Assembly: GCF_025352425.1 (NCBI RefSeq)
Contig: NZ_JANXTI010000055.1
Coordinates: forward strand, 1 to 48,102
Source: Flavobacterium sp.
GTDB taxonomy: Bacteria > Bacteroidota > Bacteroidia > Flavobacteriales > Flavobacteriaceae
Direction of reading: 5' to 3'
Length of the DNA: 48,102 nucleotides
Positions 1-7,438 of this stretch are shown here, piece by piece. Each line of letters begins with the position of its first letter. Positions within the stretch are counted from its first letter, which is position 1. The translations under genes and the position numbers were made by a program. The notes below the pieces were generated by a model that was given only the letters and a program-made list of their open reading frames with translations, was not told where the DNA came from and made no database searches.

Positions 1-137
1 AACTTTTGAAGGTTTTAAAACAAGAATTTTAGCAAAAATAACAGCATTAACATTGGTTCAGTATATCAATAAATTCATATTTGACAGACCAATAAACAAT
101 ATTAAAAATCAAACAATTTAATTACACCCAACGGGTT
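1..137 (+). mobile_element. IS982-like insertion sequence, right end
   Basis: The first bases encode the tail of a transposase, and the element ends at a terminal repeat (119-137). The reverse complement of that repeat is identical over 19 nt to 47964-47982 near the other window edge. The outermost bases read ACCC when viewed inward, as is common in IS982-family elements. The transposase stop codon lies inside the terminal repeat. No target duplication can be assigned because the other end of this copy is outside the window. Confidence 0.72.
2..121 (+). CDS. Transposase C-terminus, IS982-like (partial)
   Basis: This is an open frame of 39 codons plus TAA, entered from outside the window and so lacking its start. 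The peptide contains KTRILAKITALTLVQYINKF followed by a short basic tail. That resembles the C-terminal end of IS982-family DDE transposases as I remember them; no search was run. The matching N-terminus of another copy is seen at 48064-48102 on the same strand. The catalytic core is not in the window. Confidence 0.65.
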   Translation, partial: TFEGFKTRILAKITALTLVQYINKFIFDRPINNIKNQTI

Positions 138-151
138 ATAATTAAGTATTT

Positions 152-562
152 ATGTTAGATAAAATACTCTGTGTAGATGATGACCCAATTACGCTCATGC
201 TTTGTCGAAAAGTTGTTGAGAAGGTTGAATTTGCAAAAGAAATTGTCACTGCTAAAAATGGTGTAGAAGCTATTGAATACTTCGACAGGCTGCTTGAAGA
301 GAAAAAGGTTAAAGATTCAATTGAGTATCCTAAGTTGGTACTTTTAGATTTAAACATGCCCGTGATGGACGGTTGGGAGTTTTTAGAAACTTATATGAGT
401 AAAGAGTATCATAATATTTTCATTTTAACCCGATTCATTGTTCTTTCGTCATCTATAGATCCGTATGATATCAATAAGGCTAAAACCTATCCTGTCATAG
501 GTTTTTTATCAAAACCTATTACCAAGGAAATGTTAGAAAATTTAAAACCTCAATTTATATAA
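152..562 (+). CDS. Single-domain response regulator (CheY-like receiver)
   Basis: This 136-residue protein is a complete receiver domain with no output domain. The acidic pocket is D9-D10-D11, the phospho-acceptor is D66 in LLDLNMP, the S/T switch lies at S99-S101 and the conserved lysine is K121 in SKP. An insertion after helix 2 (EEKKVKDSIEY) is often seen in Bacteroidota stand-alone receivers. It would be phosphorylated by a histidine kinase and act by protein contact; no partner kinase is adjacent. The start codon lies only 14 bp after the end of the IS, so its native promoter has probably been displaced. A hairpin terminator follows. Confidence 0.9.
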   Translation: MLDKILCVDDDPITLMLCRKVVEKVEFAKEIVTAKNGVEAIEYFDRLLEEKKVKDSIEYPKLVLLDLNMPVMDGWEFLETYMSKEYHNIFILTRFIVLSSSIDPYDINKAKTYPVIGFLSKPITKEMLENLKPQFI

Positions 563-564
563 AT

Positions 565-594
565 AAAAACGTCCCGAAAATTCGGGACGTTTTT
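565..594. terminator. Bidirectional terminator between receiver gene and rpsT
   Basis: A perfect 10-bp arm pair (569-578 with 581-590, outer sequence ACGTCCCG) is flanked by A-rich DNA on the left and a T run on the right. It can therefore end transcripts from both convergent genes. Confidence 0.85.
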
Positions 595-615
595 GTATGG
601 ATAAACAAAGTTAGA

Positions 616-867
616 TTACAACTTTGATACGTGTTTAGTTAATTTTGATTTTAAATTAGCTGCTTTATTATCGTGAATAATATTTTTCTTTGCCAATTTA
701 TCAATCATAGAAACAACAGCAGATAATTTTGCAGATGCGTCAGATTTATCTGTTGCTAATCTTAATGCCTTGATAGCATTACGAGTAGTTTTGTGTTGGT
801 ATCTGTTCAACACTCTTCTCTTTTCGTTACTTCTAATTCTTTTTAAAGCTGACTTGTGATTTGCCAT
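616..867 (-). CDS. rpsT: 30S ribosomal protein S20
   Basis: The protein has 83 residues, the normal length for bS20, and begins MANHKSALKRIRSNEKRR, the typical basic N-terminal helix that contacts 16S rRNA. It is Lys/Ala-rich and helical throughout, as expected. The gene lies 27 nt downstream of tRNA-Glu on the same strand, with an A-rich leader and no room for a separate TAnnTTTG element. It is probably read from the tRNA promoter at 986-1015. Confidence 0.97.
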   Translation of the reverse strand: MANHKSALKRIRSNEKRRVLNRYQHKTTRNAIKALRLATDKSDASAKLSAVVSMIDKLAKKNIIHDNKAANLKSKLTKHVSKL

Positions 868-894
868 TTTTTCTTTTTTTTTTATTTAAAATTG

Positions 895-966
895 TAGCCC
901 GTAGGGGAATCGAACCCCTCTTACCAGGATGAAAACCTGGCGTCCTAACCGATAGACGAACGGGCC
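895..966 (-). tRNA. tRNA-Glu (anticodon UUC)
   Basis: The reverse strand folds into a full cloverleaf: acceptor GGCCCGT with ACGGGCT, D arm, an anticodon loop with TTC between CAGG and CCTG, and a T arm with GGTTCGATTCC. The discriminator base is A and no CCA is encoded. Confidence 0.96.
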
Positions 967-985
967 ATCTTTCCTAATGCGGATG

Positions 986-1015
986 CAAAAATACAACTAT
1001 TTTTTATTTTCGCAA
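986..1015 (-). promoter_or_regulatory. Promoter for tRNA-Glu/rpsT
   Basis: On the minus strand a TTG (1013-1015) is followed after 19 bp by TATTTTTG (986-993). This matches the Bacteroidota -33/-7 consensus. It ends about 20 bp before the tRNA 5' end. Confidence 0.75.
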
Positions 1016-1044
1016 TAGTGGAGATGAAAAAAAAATATTTTTTT

Positions 1045-2523
1045 TTAATATGCTTTCGCAAATAGTACTCTACCAGTTGATTTTGCTTCCGAAAAAATAC
1101 ATTTTCCTTCCTCTGCTACCCTGTTTAATGGTATACAACGGATAGTTGCTTTGGTTAAATCCTTTATTTTCTCTTCTGTTTCCGAAGTTCCATCCCAATG
1201 TGCCGAAATGAATCCGGTTTTATTTTCTAAAACATCCTTGAATTCTTGAAAGGTATTTACTTCTGTCACATGAGTATTTCTAAATTCTAAAGCACGATTG
1301 AATAAATCATTTTGAATTTGTTCCAACAATTCTGAAATATAGATTACAATTCCTTCTTTTACTTTCACTTCTTTAGATAATGTATCCCTTCTCGCAATTT
1401 CAAAAGTTCCGTTTTCTAAATCTTTTGGTCCAATAGCAATTCGCAATGGAACGCCTTTCAATTCCCATTCGGCAAATTTAAATCCAGGTTTTTGTGTAGT
1501 TCTATTATCAAACTTCACCGAAATATTAAGCTTTTTAAATTGTGTTATTAAATCATTCGCCACAATAGAAATAGCATCGAACTCTTCATCCGTTTTAAAA
1601 ATTGGAACAATAACCACTTGAATTGGTGCCAAATTTGGAGGTAATACCAAACCATTGTCATCAGAGTGAGTCATAACTAATGCACCCATCAGACGGGTTG
1701 AAACTCCCCACGATGTTCCCCACACATGTTCTTGCTTTCCTTCCTGATTGGCAAATTTCACATCAAAAGCTTTGGCGAAATTTTGCCCAAGAAAATGTGA
1801 AGTTCCCGCTTGCAATGCCTTTCCATCTTGCATCAAGGCTTCAATACAATACGTTTCTTCAGCACCAGCAAAGCGCTCGGTTTCGGTTTTCAATCCTTTA
1901 ATTACAGGAATCGCCATAAAATTCTCAGCAAAATCTGCATAAACATGCATCATTTTTTCAGATTCTTCAATAGCTTCAGTCTTAGTGGCATGAGCGGTGT
2001 GGCCTTCTTGCCATAAAAATTCAGCTGTTCGTAAAAACAAACGCGTACGCATTTCCCAACGCACCACATTAGCCCATTGATTAATCAGCAATGGTAAATC
2101 TCTATACGATTGCACCCAGTTTTTATACGTTGACCAAATTATAGCCTCACTAGTTGGACGAACTATAAGTTCTTCTTCTAACTTAGCATTTGGGTCAACC
2201 ATTAATTTCCCGGGTTTATCAGGATCATTCTTTAATCTGTAATGAGTAACGATAGCACATTCTTTAGCAAATCCTTCTGCGTTTTTTTCTTCAGCTTCAA
2301 ACATACTTTTGGGCACAAAAAGAGGAAAATACGCATTGCTATGTCCTGTTTCTTTAAACATTCTGTCTAGTTCTGCCTGCATTTTTTCCCAAATAGCATA
2401 GCCATATGGTTTTATAACCATACAACCTCGAACACCGGAATTTTCCGCTAAATCGGCCTTGACAACCAACTCGTTATACCATTTTGAATAATCGTATGCT
2501 CTTTTTGTTAAATCCTTACTCAT
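1045..2523 (-). CDS. proS: Prolyl-tRNA synthetase (eukaryote/archaea-like type)
   Basis: ProRS charges tRNA-Pro with proline. The 492-residue protein is of the short type that lacks the bacterial editing insertion. It begins with [19 protein letters not shown] and carries class II motifs: motif 2 around [20 protein letters not shown] and motif 3 near the [12 protein letters not shown] stretch. The C-terminal anticodon-binding and zinc-binding-like extension ends in VLFAKAY, close to the usual end for this type. This form is normal in Bacteroidota. A promoter (2576-2606) lies 53 bp upstream. The 3' end is followed by A/T runs at 1024-1050 but no strong hairpin. Confidence 0.97.
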   Translation of the reverse strand: MSKDLTKRAYDYSKWYNELVVKADLAENSGVRGCMVIKPYGYAIWEKMQAELDRMFKETGHSNAYFPLFVPKSMFEAEEKNAEGFAKECAIVTHYRLKNDPDKPGKLMVDPNAKLEEELIVRPTSEAIIWSTYKNWVQSYRDLPLLINQWANVVRWEMRTRLFLRTAEFLWQEGHTAHATKTEAIEESEKMMHVYADFAENFMAIPVIKGLKTETERFAGAEETYCIEALMQDGKALQAGTSHFLGQNFAKAFDVKFANQEGKQEHVWGTSWGVSTRLMGALVMTHSDDNGLVLPPNLAPIQVVIVPIFKTDEEFDAISIVANDLITQFKKLNISVKFDNRTTQKPGFKFAEWELKGVPLRIAIGPKDLENGTFEIARRDTLSKEVKVKEGIVIYISELLEQIQNDLFNRALEFRNTHVTEVNTFQEFKDVLENKTGFISAHWDGTSETEEKIKDLTKATIRCIPLNRVAEEGKCIFSEAKSTGRVLFAKAY

Positions 2524-2575
2524 TTTGAAACTTTGGCATAAAAATTGTTTAACTAATTTTAACTAAATAGTTCGA

Positions 2576-2606
2576 CAAAACTAACTATTTTTGTATAGTC
2601 CAACAA
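2576..2606 (-). promoter_or_regulatory. Promoter for proS, inside a divergent control region
   Basis: On the minus strand a TTG at 2604-2606 and TAGTTTTG at 2576-2583 are separated by 20 bp, a good Bacteroidota promoter. It overlaps the plus-strand -7 element at 2586-2593. Confidence 0.7.
2586..2593 (+). promoter_or_regulatory. -7 element for the lipoprotein gene
   Basis: TATTTTTG matches TAnnTTTG and sits 29 bp before the ATG at 2623. No good TTG is found at the right distance upstream, so the promoter is partial. It lies within the proS promoter on the other strand, so the two may compete. Confidence 0.5.
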
Positions 2607-2622
2607 TTAAAATGCTATAGAT

Positions 2623-3525
2623 ATGAAAACTAATTTTTCTTCACGTAAAAAAATATCCATTTACTCCCTATTTGGATTATTCGCATTTGTAGTCACCTCT
2701 TGTGGCTCTTATCAAAATAGCTCCTATTACGATGGTGACGGAGTATATGGAAATTCACAAAATAAAAAAGAAGTCGCCAACAAAAACAATTCCCAAAGTG
2801 ATAAATATCAGGAATATTTTAGCGACTTGAATAAAGATTCACAATCATTTACAGATGTTGACAGTTACAGTACTGTAAATAATGAAACTCCAAACAGAAC
2901 AGAAAATAATTCGAGTTGGGGAAATAACCCTCAAAGTGTAACTGTAAATGTTTATGACAGCAATTGGGGTTATGGGTATTGGAATAATTATTGGTACGGG
3001 AATTATTGGGGTTGGAATAGTTGGTATGGCCCAAGCTGGGGTTGGAACAGTTGGTATGGTCCAAGCTGGAGTATAGGCTGGAGTAATTGGTACGGCCCAA
3101 GTTATTATGGAGGTTATTATAATGGGTATGGAAATCATTATAACAACTATTATAATGGAGGGCGAAGAGGTTCTGCCTACGCCTCAAATGGTAGTAGATA
3201 CGGTGTTAGAAATGGTACGAGAAGTTCGAATTTCACTAACGGAAGAAGCAGCTATACAACATCGGGGAATAGAAATACTTATTATAACAACACAAGAACT
3301 TCATCAAATAATCCTGTTAGAAATAATAATTATATCCCAACAAGAACTAATACTAATTCTCAGCCCACAAGAAGTAATGATAATGAATTAGCACCAGTTC
3401 GCTCCTATACCCCAAGTTCTACTAACACCCGCTCGTCTTCATCATCCTCTTCTTATGGCGGCGGAAATTATGGCGGAGGGAGTAGTAGCGGAGGAAGATC
3501 CTCATCTGGTGGAGGAAGAAGATAA
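2623..3525 (+). CDS. Low-complexity Trp/Tyr/Gly/Asn-rich lipoprotein, unknown function
   Basis: This 300-residue protein starts with a lipoprotein signal peptide ending in VTSC (lipidated C27), so it should be anchored in an envelope membrane. After an acidic, Asn/Ser-rich stretch, residues about 110-185 hold short repeats of the type WNSWYGPSW and then Tyr/Asn/Gly runs. The C-terminal third is Arg/Ser/Asn-rich and ends in Ser/Gly runs (SSGGGRR). I do not recognise a catalytic domain. The Trp/Tyr/Gly repeats suggest a sticky surface or structural role, but this is inference. The 30-bp DNA repeats around 3010-3070 could vary in number. It is followed by its own terminator. The FadL-like gene downstream is on the same strand. 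Confidence 0.85.
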   Translation: MKTNFSSRKKISIYSLFGLFAFVVTSCGSYQNSSYYDGDGVYGNSQNKKEVANKNNSQSDKYQEYFSDLNKDSQSFTDVDSYSTVNNETPNRTENNSSWGNNPQSVTVNVYDSNWGYGYWNNYWYGNYWGWNSWYGPSWGWNSWYGPSWSIGWSNWYGPSYYGGYYNGYGNHYNNYYNGGRRGSAYASNGSRYGVRNGTRSSNFTNGRSSYTTSGNRNTYYNNTRTSSNNPVRNNNYIPTRTNTNSQPTRSNDNELAPVRSYTPSSTNTRSSSSSSSYGGGNYGGGSSSGGRSSSGGGRR

Positions 3526-3537
3526 AAAATTTTAAAA

Positions 3538-3580
3538 AAAATATCTATGTTATTAAAACAAATTTCATAGATATTTTTTT
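3538..3580 (+). terminator. Terminator after the lipoprotein gene
   Basis: The 9-bp arms ATATCTATG (3541-3549) and CATAGATAT (3566-3574) enclose a 16-nt AT-rich loop. They are followed by a run of T. Confidence 0.7.
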
Positions 3581-3600
3581 GACTTATAAATAAATTTACT

Positions 3601-5160
3601 ATGAAAAAATACATTACCATCATCATTACAGGATTAACTTTTTCAACATTACATGCCCAAGAAACAACACCTGAAGATGCATTGCGTTATGCTGTTGAAA
3701 ATTTAACTGGCTCAGCCCGATATAGATCTATGGGTGGTGCTTTTGGAGCGGTGGGTGGTGACCTATCTGCTTTGAAACAGAATCCTGCAGGTTCATTATT
3801 CTTCAATAATAATTACGCAACAGCAACAGCAAGTATTTACAACACTAAAAATAGTTCTCTCTATTCTGGCACAAGGACAAAAGACACTGACACTTCGCTG
3901 GATTTAAACCAGGCAGGGATAGTTTTTATATTTAATGATGACAAAGGCAAAACTGATTGGAAAAAAATTGCAGTAGCTTTCAATTATGAAAATACAAACA
4001 ACTTTAACAATAATATTTTCTCTGCCGGAACTAATCTGTATAATTCTGTTGGTAATTACTTTTTGAATCAAGCAAATGGTAATGGCGGGATTCCGTTGGA
4101 ACTATTAGAAACGCAACCTGGTGAGACCTTTTATGAATTATATGATTATTTAGGAACATTACCTGATTCGAGCTATCCTAATGTAAATGGTTTTCAGGCA
4201 CAACAAGCATTTTTAGGGTATACAACCTATTTATTTGATTCTAATTCGCCAAACAGTTATACCAGCAATGTCCCGGCAGCTAACTATTCGCAGCAAAACT
4301 ATTACACCTCAACAGGTTACAACGGCAAGATTATCGGAAATTTTGCTACACAATACAAAGATATTTTGTTTTTGGGACTGAATATCAATGCCCATTTTAC
4401 TGATTATGTGAGAGCAACATCTTTACGCGAGCAGAATGACGGTCAGGCCGCCAACGGAGTGTCTTATATTCGATTTGATAACGAACTTCATACCTATGGC
4501 GCTGGTTTTTCTTTTAATCTTGGCGCCATTGTTAAAATTGTACCACAATTCCGGGTAGGTCTAGCATACGAATCACCAACTTGGTACCGATTGACAGATG
4601 AGTTAGCGCAACACTTGGAATCAGATTATAGCAGTAATTCTGTTTCAAATACCTATGTTGCAGATCCCGACATTGTTAATGTTTATGCGCCTTATAAAAT
4701 ACAAACGCCCTCAAAATGGACCGGAAGCATGGCTTACATTTATGGTAAAAAAGGATTATTGAGTATAGATGTTTCTACGAAAGATTATAGCACAACACGC
4801 TTCAAGCCTAAAAATGAATATCCATATACAGGTCCAAACGGGCTAAATCAATTCTTAAATAATAATCTGCAGAATGCAATTGAAGTTAGAATTGGTGGCG
4901 AATATAAAATCAAAGAATTTTCTTTGCGTGGTGGTTATCATTTTGATCAAAGTCCTTATAAAGTAGATCAAACTTTTGGTGATTTAACTGGTTATTCTGC
5001 CGGGGTCGGGTATAATTTTGGCGAAAGCAGGTTGGATTTAGCGTATTCATATGAGCATAGAAACATGAATCAAGCACTAATTTCTTCGGGAATGCCAGAT
5101 CCTGCCAGAATCAGCAGATATAATAACAACGTAGCAATAAGTTATTCTGTAAATTTCTAA
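3601..5160 (+). CDS. OmpP1/FadL-type outer-membrane transport protein
   Basis: This 519-residue protein has a cleavable signal peptide (cleavage after STLHAQ). Just after it comes the stretch ALRYAVENLTGSARYRSMGG, then GGDLSALKQNPAG. The NPAG-type motif near the N-terminus is the hallmark of FadL/TodX-type barrels, whose N-terminus plugs the pore. The rest alternates aromatic and polar residues, and the protein ends in a strand with terminal Phe (AISYSVNF), the usual insertion signal for barrel proteins. It likely passes hydrophobic compounds across the outer membrane. In Flavobacteria such proteins are often labelled hemin receptor, but nothing in this sequence supports heme as the ligand. 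A terminator follows at 5187-5216. Confidence 0.85.
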   Translation: MKKYITIIITGLTFSTLHAQETTPEDALRYAVENLTGSARYRSMGGAFGAVGGDLSALKQNPAGSLFFNNNYATATASIYNTKNSSLYSGTRTKDTDTSLDLNQAGIVFIFNDDKGKTDWKKIAVAFNYENTNNFNNNIFSAGTNLYNSVGNYFLNQANGNGGIPLELLETQPGETFYELYDYLGTLPDSSYPNVNGFQAQQAFLGYTTYLFDSNSPNSYTSNVPAANYSQQNYYTSTGYNGKIIGNFATQYKDILFLGLNINAHFTDYVRATSLREQNDGQAANGVSYIRFDNELHTYGAGFSFNLGAIVKIVPQFRVGLAYESPTWYRLTDELAQHLESDYSSNSVSNTYVADPDIVNVYAPYKIQTPSKWTGSMAYIYGKKGLLSIDVSTKDYSTTRFKPKNEYPYTGPNGLNQFLNNNLQNAIEVRIGGEYKIKEFSLRGGYHFDQSPYKVDQTFGDLTGYSAGVGYNFGESRLDLAYSYEHRNMNQALISSGMPDPARISRYNNNVAISYSVNF

Positions 5161-5186
5161 ATTTTACTTGTCATCCAATAAATATG

Positions 5187-5216
5187 AAACCACTTCTTAG
5201 GAGGTGGTTTTTTTAT
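5187..5216 (+). terminator. Terminator after the FadL-type gene
   Basis: A 10-bp stem (AAACCACTTC with GAGGTGGTTT, one G-T pair) with a TTAG loop is followed by about nine T. Confidence 0.85.
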
Positions 5217-5244
5217 TTAACATTTTAAATCGAAATAAAAAGCG

Positions 5245-5252
5245 TAGTTTTG
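5245..5252 (+). promoter_or_regulatory. -7 element for rimO
   Basis: TAGTTTTG matches TAnnTTTG. It covers the TTG at 5250, which would be an alternative rimO start. This argues that translation begins at the ATG at 5271, leaving a leader of only about 12-14 nt. Confidence 0.65.
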
Positions 5253-5270
5253 CACCCGAATTTTAAGTCT

Positions 5271-6572
5271 ATGAGAACTAAGTCGTTAAAGAAAAATAAG
5301 ATCAATGTTATTACGCTTGGATGTTCCAAAAACACCTACGACAGTGAGGTTTTAATGGGGCAATTGAAAGCCAGCGGAAAAGATGTAGTACACGAGCAGG
5401 AAGGTAATATTGTAGTAATCAATACTTGCGGCTTTATCAATAATGCCAAAGAAGAATCGATTAATACTATTCTGGAGTATGTTGATAAAAAAGAAAACGG
5501 CCTTGTAGACAAAGTTTTCGTTACCGGATGTTTATCTGAAAGATATCGTCCCGACTTAGAAAAAGAAATACCTAATGTGGACCAATATTTTGGCACAACA
5601 GATTTACCCCTTTTGCTAAAAGCGCTTGGCGCAGATTATAAACACGAGTTACTTGGTGAACGTTTAACAACAACTCCAAAAAACTATGCTTACCTCAAAA
5701 TTGCTGAAGGTTGCGACCGTCCCTGCAGTTTTTGTGCGATTCCAATCATGCGTGGCAAACACGTTTCGCAGTCTATTGAAAAATTGGTAAAAGAAGCCGA
5801 AGGTTTAGCCAAAAATGGTGTAAAGGAATTAATTCTGATTGCACAGGATTTGACTTATTACGGTTTGGATTTATACAAAAAAAGAAACCTTGCTGAGTTA
5901 TTGGAAAACCTTGTGAAAGTAAATGGCATCGAATGGATTCGTTTGCATTACGCATTCCCTACTGGTTTCCCAATGGATGTTCTGGAGTTGATGAAACGCG
6001 AACCAAAAATCTGTAATTATATCGATATTCCGTTACAGCACATTTCCGATAATATCCTGAAATCGATGCGTCGCGGAACGACTAAGGAAAAAACGACCAA
6101 ATTATTAAAGGATTTCCGTGCTGCAGTTCCGGGAATGACCATAAGAACAACTTTGATTGTTGGTTATCCTGGTGAAACGCAAGAAGATTTTGAAACCATG
6201 CGTGACTGGGTTCAGGAAATGAAATTTGAACGTTTGGGTTGTTTTACCTATTCCCACGAAGAAAATACCCATGCTTATTTATTAGAAGATAACGTTCCCG
6301 AAGAAGTAAAACAAGCACGTGCTGCCGAAATCATGGATTTACAATCGCAGATTTCCTGGGACTTGAATCAGGAAAAAGTGGGGCACACTTTCAAGTGTAT
6401 TATCGACAGGAAAGAAGGCCAATATTTTATCGGACGAACCGAATTTGACAGTCCGGATGTGGATAACGAAGTACTGATTGACGCTTTAAAATTTTATGTG
6501 AAAACGGGGGAGTTTGTCAATGTAAAAATCATTGATGCAACCGAATTTGACCTTTATGGGGAGCCTGCTTAA
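5271..6572 (+). CDS. rimO: Ribosomal protein uS12 methylthiotransferase RimO
   Basis: RimO adds a methylthio group to the conserved Asp of ribosomal protein S12. With the ATG at 5271 it has 433 residues. The N-terminal UPF0004 domain has its cluster cysteines at C18 (TLGCSKN), C53 (NTCGF) and C87 (TGCLSERY). The radical SAM core has C148-x3-C152-x2-C155 (GCDRPCSFC). A C-terminal TRAM domain follows the AEIMDLQ stretch. The S12-type signature ISWDLNQEKVGH is near the TRAM start. A longer reading from TTG at 5250 is possible in frame but overlaps the promoter. Its stop codon overlaps that of the convergent gene by 4 nt. Confidence 0.96.
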   Translation: MRTKSLKKNKINVITLGCSKNTYDSEVLMGQLKASGKDVVHEQEGNIVVINTCGFINNAKEESINTILEYVDKKENGLVDKVFVTGCLSERYRPDLEKEIPNVDQYFGTTDLPLLLKALGADYKHELLGERLTTTPKNYAYLKIAEGCDRPCSFCAIPIMRGKHVSQSIEKLVKEAEGLAKNGVKELILIAQDLTYYGLDLYKKRNLAELLENLVKVNGIEWIRLHYAFPTGFPMDVLELMKREPKICNYIDIPLQHISDNILKSMRRGTTKEKTTKLLKDFRAAVPGMTIRTTLIVGYPGETQEDFETMRDWVQEMKFERLGCFTYSHEENTHAYLLEDNVPEEVKQARAAEIMDLQSQISWDLNQEKVGHTFKCIIDRKEGQYFIGRTEFDSPDVDNEVLIDALKFYVKTGEFVNVKIIDATEFDLYGEPA

Positions 6573-7438
6573 TAACTAAAGCTTATTCCAGCCACAATAA
6601 AATTTTTACCGAAGGTTTCCGTATTTTGTGTTGCTCCATTGTGTACATAATTCAAGGATAAAGGCATGGTTATCGCTTTTCCTAAATCAATTTCCTTGGT
6701 AGCTTTAATTCCTAAATTACAAAACGAAACTTTATCATAATCGGCATAACTGTAATAACCCGATTTGTTATTGAGTACCGCACCAATAACCGGATCCAAT
6801 TCAATTCCATGCAAAAATTTTATTGATGATTTTTCAAACAGCGTAAAAGTATAACCCAATTCAAGGTAAGTCGTATAGTTGTGCTTCGGATTTTCATCAT
6901 TGCTGTCATAACGGAAATCATTCCCGGCAACAAGCGTGCTTATCGTAGCATTAAACGGATATTTATAGCCTTCCGAAAAATCAAAATACAACATAGCGTC
7001 AACCGTTTTTACACCATCATTTCCATAGTTAAAGAAACTGTTATCAATGCCCGTCACTTTTTCTACGGATGGCCAGTAATAATCCCAAAGCTGGAATTGC
7101 AAAAAGTCATTAAGCTGGTAAGTAACATACAAGTCAATTTCCTGATAACCTTTACCCGGCGTTCCATCTGCGTAAAAATAATCGTTTTTGAAATTGGTCG
7201 TCCCCCAAAAACCCAACGTCAGTTTTGGCGTAACCGCATATTCTATCATAGGTTGCACCGCGACATAGTTTCCGCCCCAACATTGTCCACGCCATAGATA
7301 ACGGCTGACAATATCAACATTTAAAGATAGTTTTTTCTCTTTTTTAACACTCAAGGTATCCTCTGCCGCTTGGTTTTCCTGAGAAAATATTGAAGTCGAA
7401 ATAATAATAAGATGAAGCAGCAGCAGCTTAATTTTCAT
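6569..7438 (-). CDS. Putative outer-membrane barrel protein, unknown substrate
   Basis: The 289-residue protein has a signal peptide (cleavage near SIFSQ). Its aromatic-rich alternating strands include SRYLWRGQCWGGNYVAVQP and PKLTLGFWGT, and it ends in GISFSY, a barrel-type terminal strand with a C-terminal aromatic. The RYLWRG start and length resemble the TorF-like or CHP02001 group of putative porins, a tentative assignment. The gene start overlaps the 3' end of the hybrid kinase gene by 11 nt, so the two are co-transcribed and probably coupled. The barrel may be part of what the kinase senses or controls, which is inference. Confidence 0.75.
   Translation of the reverse strand: MKIKLLLLHLIIISTSIFSQENQAAEDTLSVKKEKKLSLNVDIVSRYLWRGQCWGGNYVAVQPMIEYAVTPKLTLGFWGTTNFKNDYFYADGTPGKGYQEIDLYVTYQLNDFLQFQLWDYYWPSVEKVTGIDNSFFNYGNDGVKTVDAMLYFDFSEGYKYPFNATISTLVAGNDFRYDSNDENPKHNYTTYLELGYTFTLFEKSSIKFLHGIELDPVIGAVLNNKSGYYSYADYDKVSFCNLGIKATKEIDLGKAITMPLSLNYVHNGATQNTETFGKNFIVAGISFSY

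Noticed and set aside
2845..3187. Reading frames on the other strand of the lipoprotein gene
   Set aside because: They are low-complexity shadows of the Trp/Tyr/Asn-rich coding sequence, with no signal of their own.
5250..5270. Upstream TTG start for rimO
   Set aside because: The TTG overlaps the -7 element TAGTTTTG, so it would not be in the transcript. The ATG at 5271 starts a protein of normal length.
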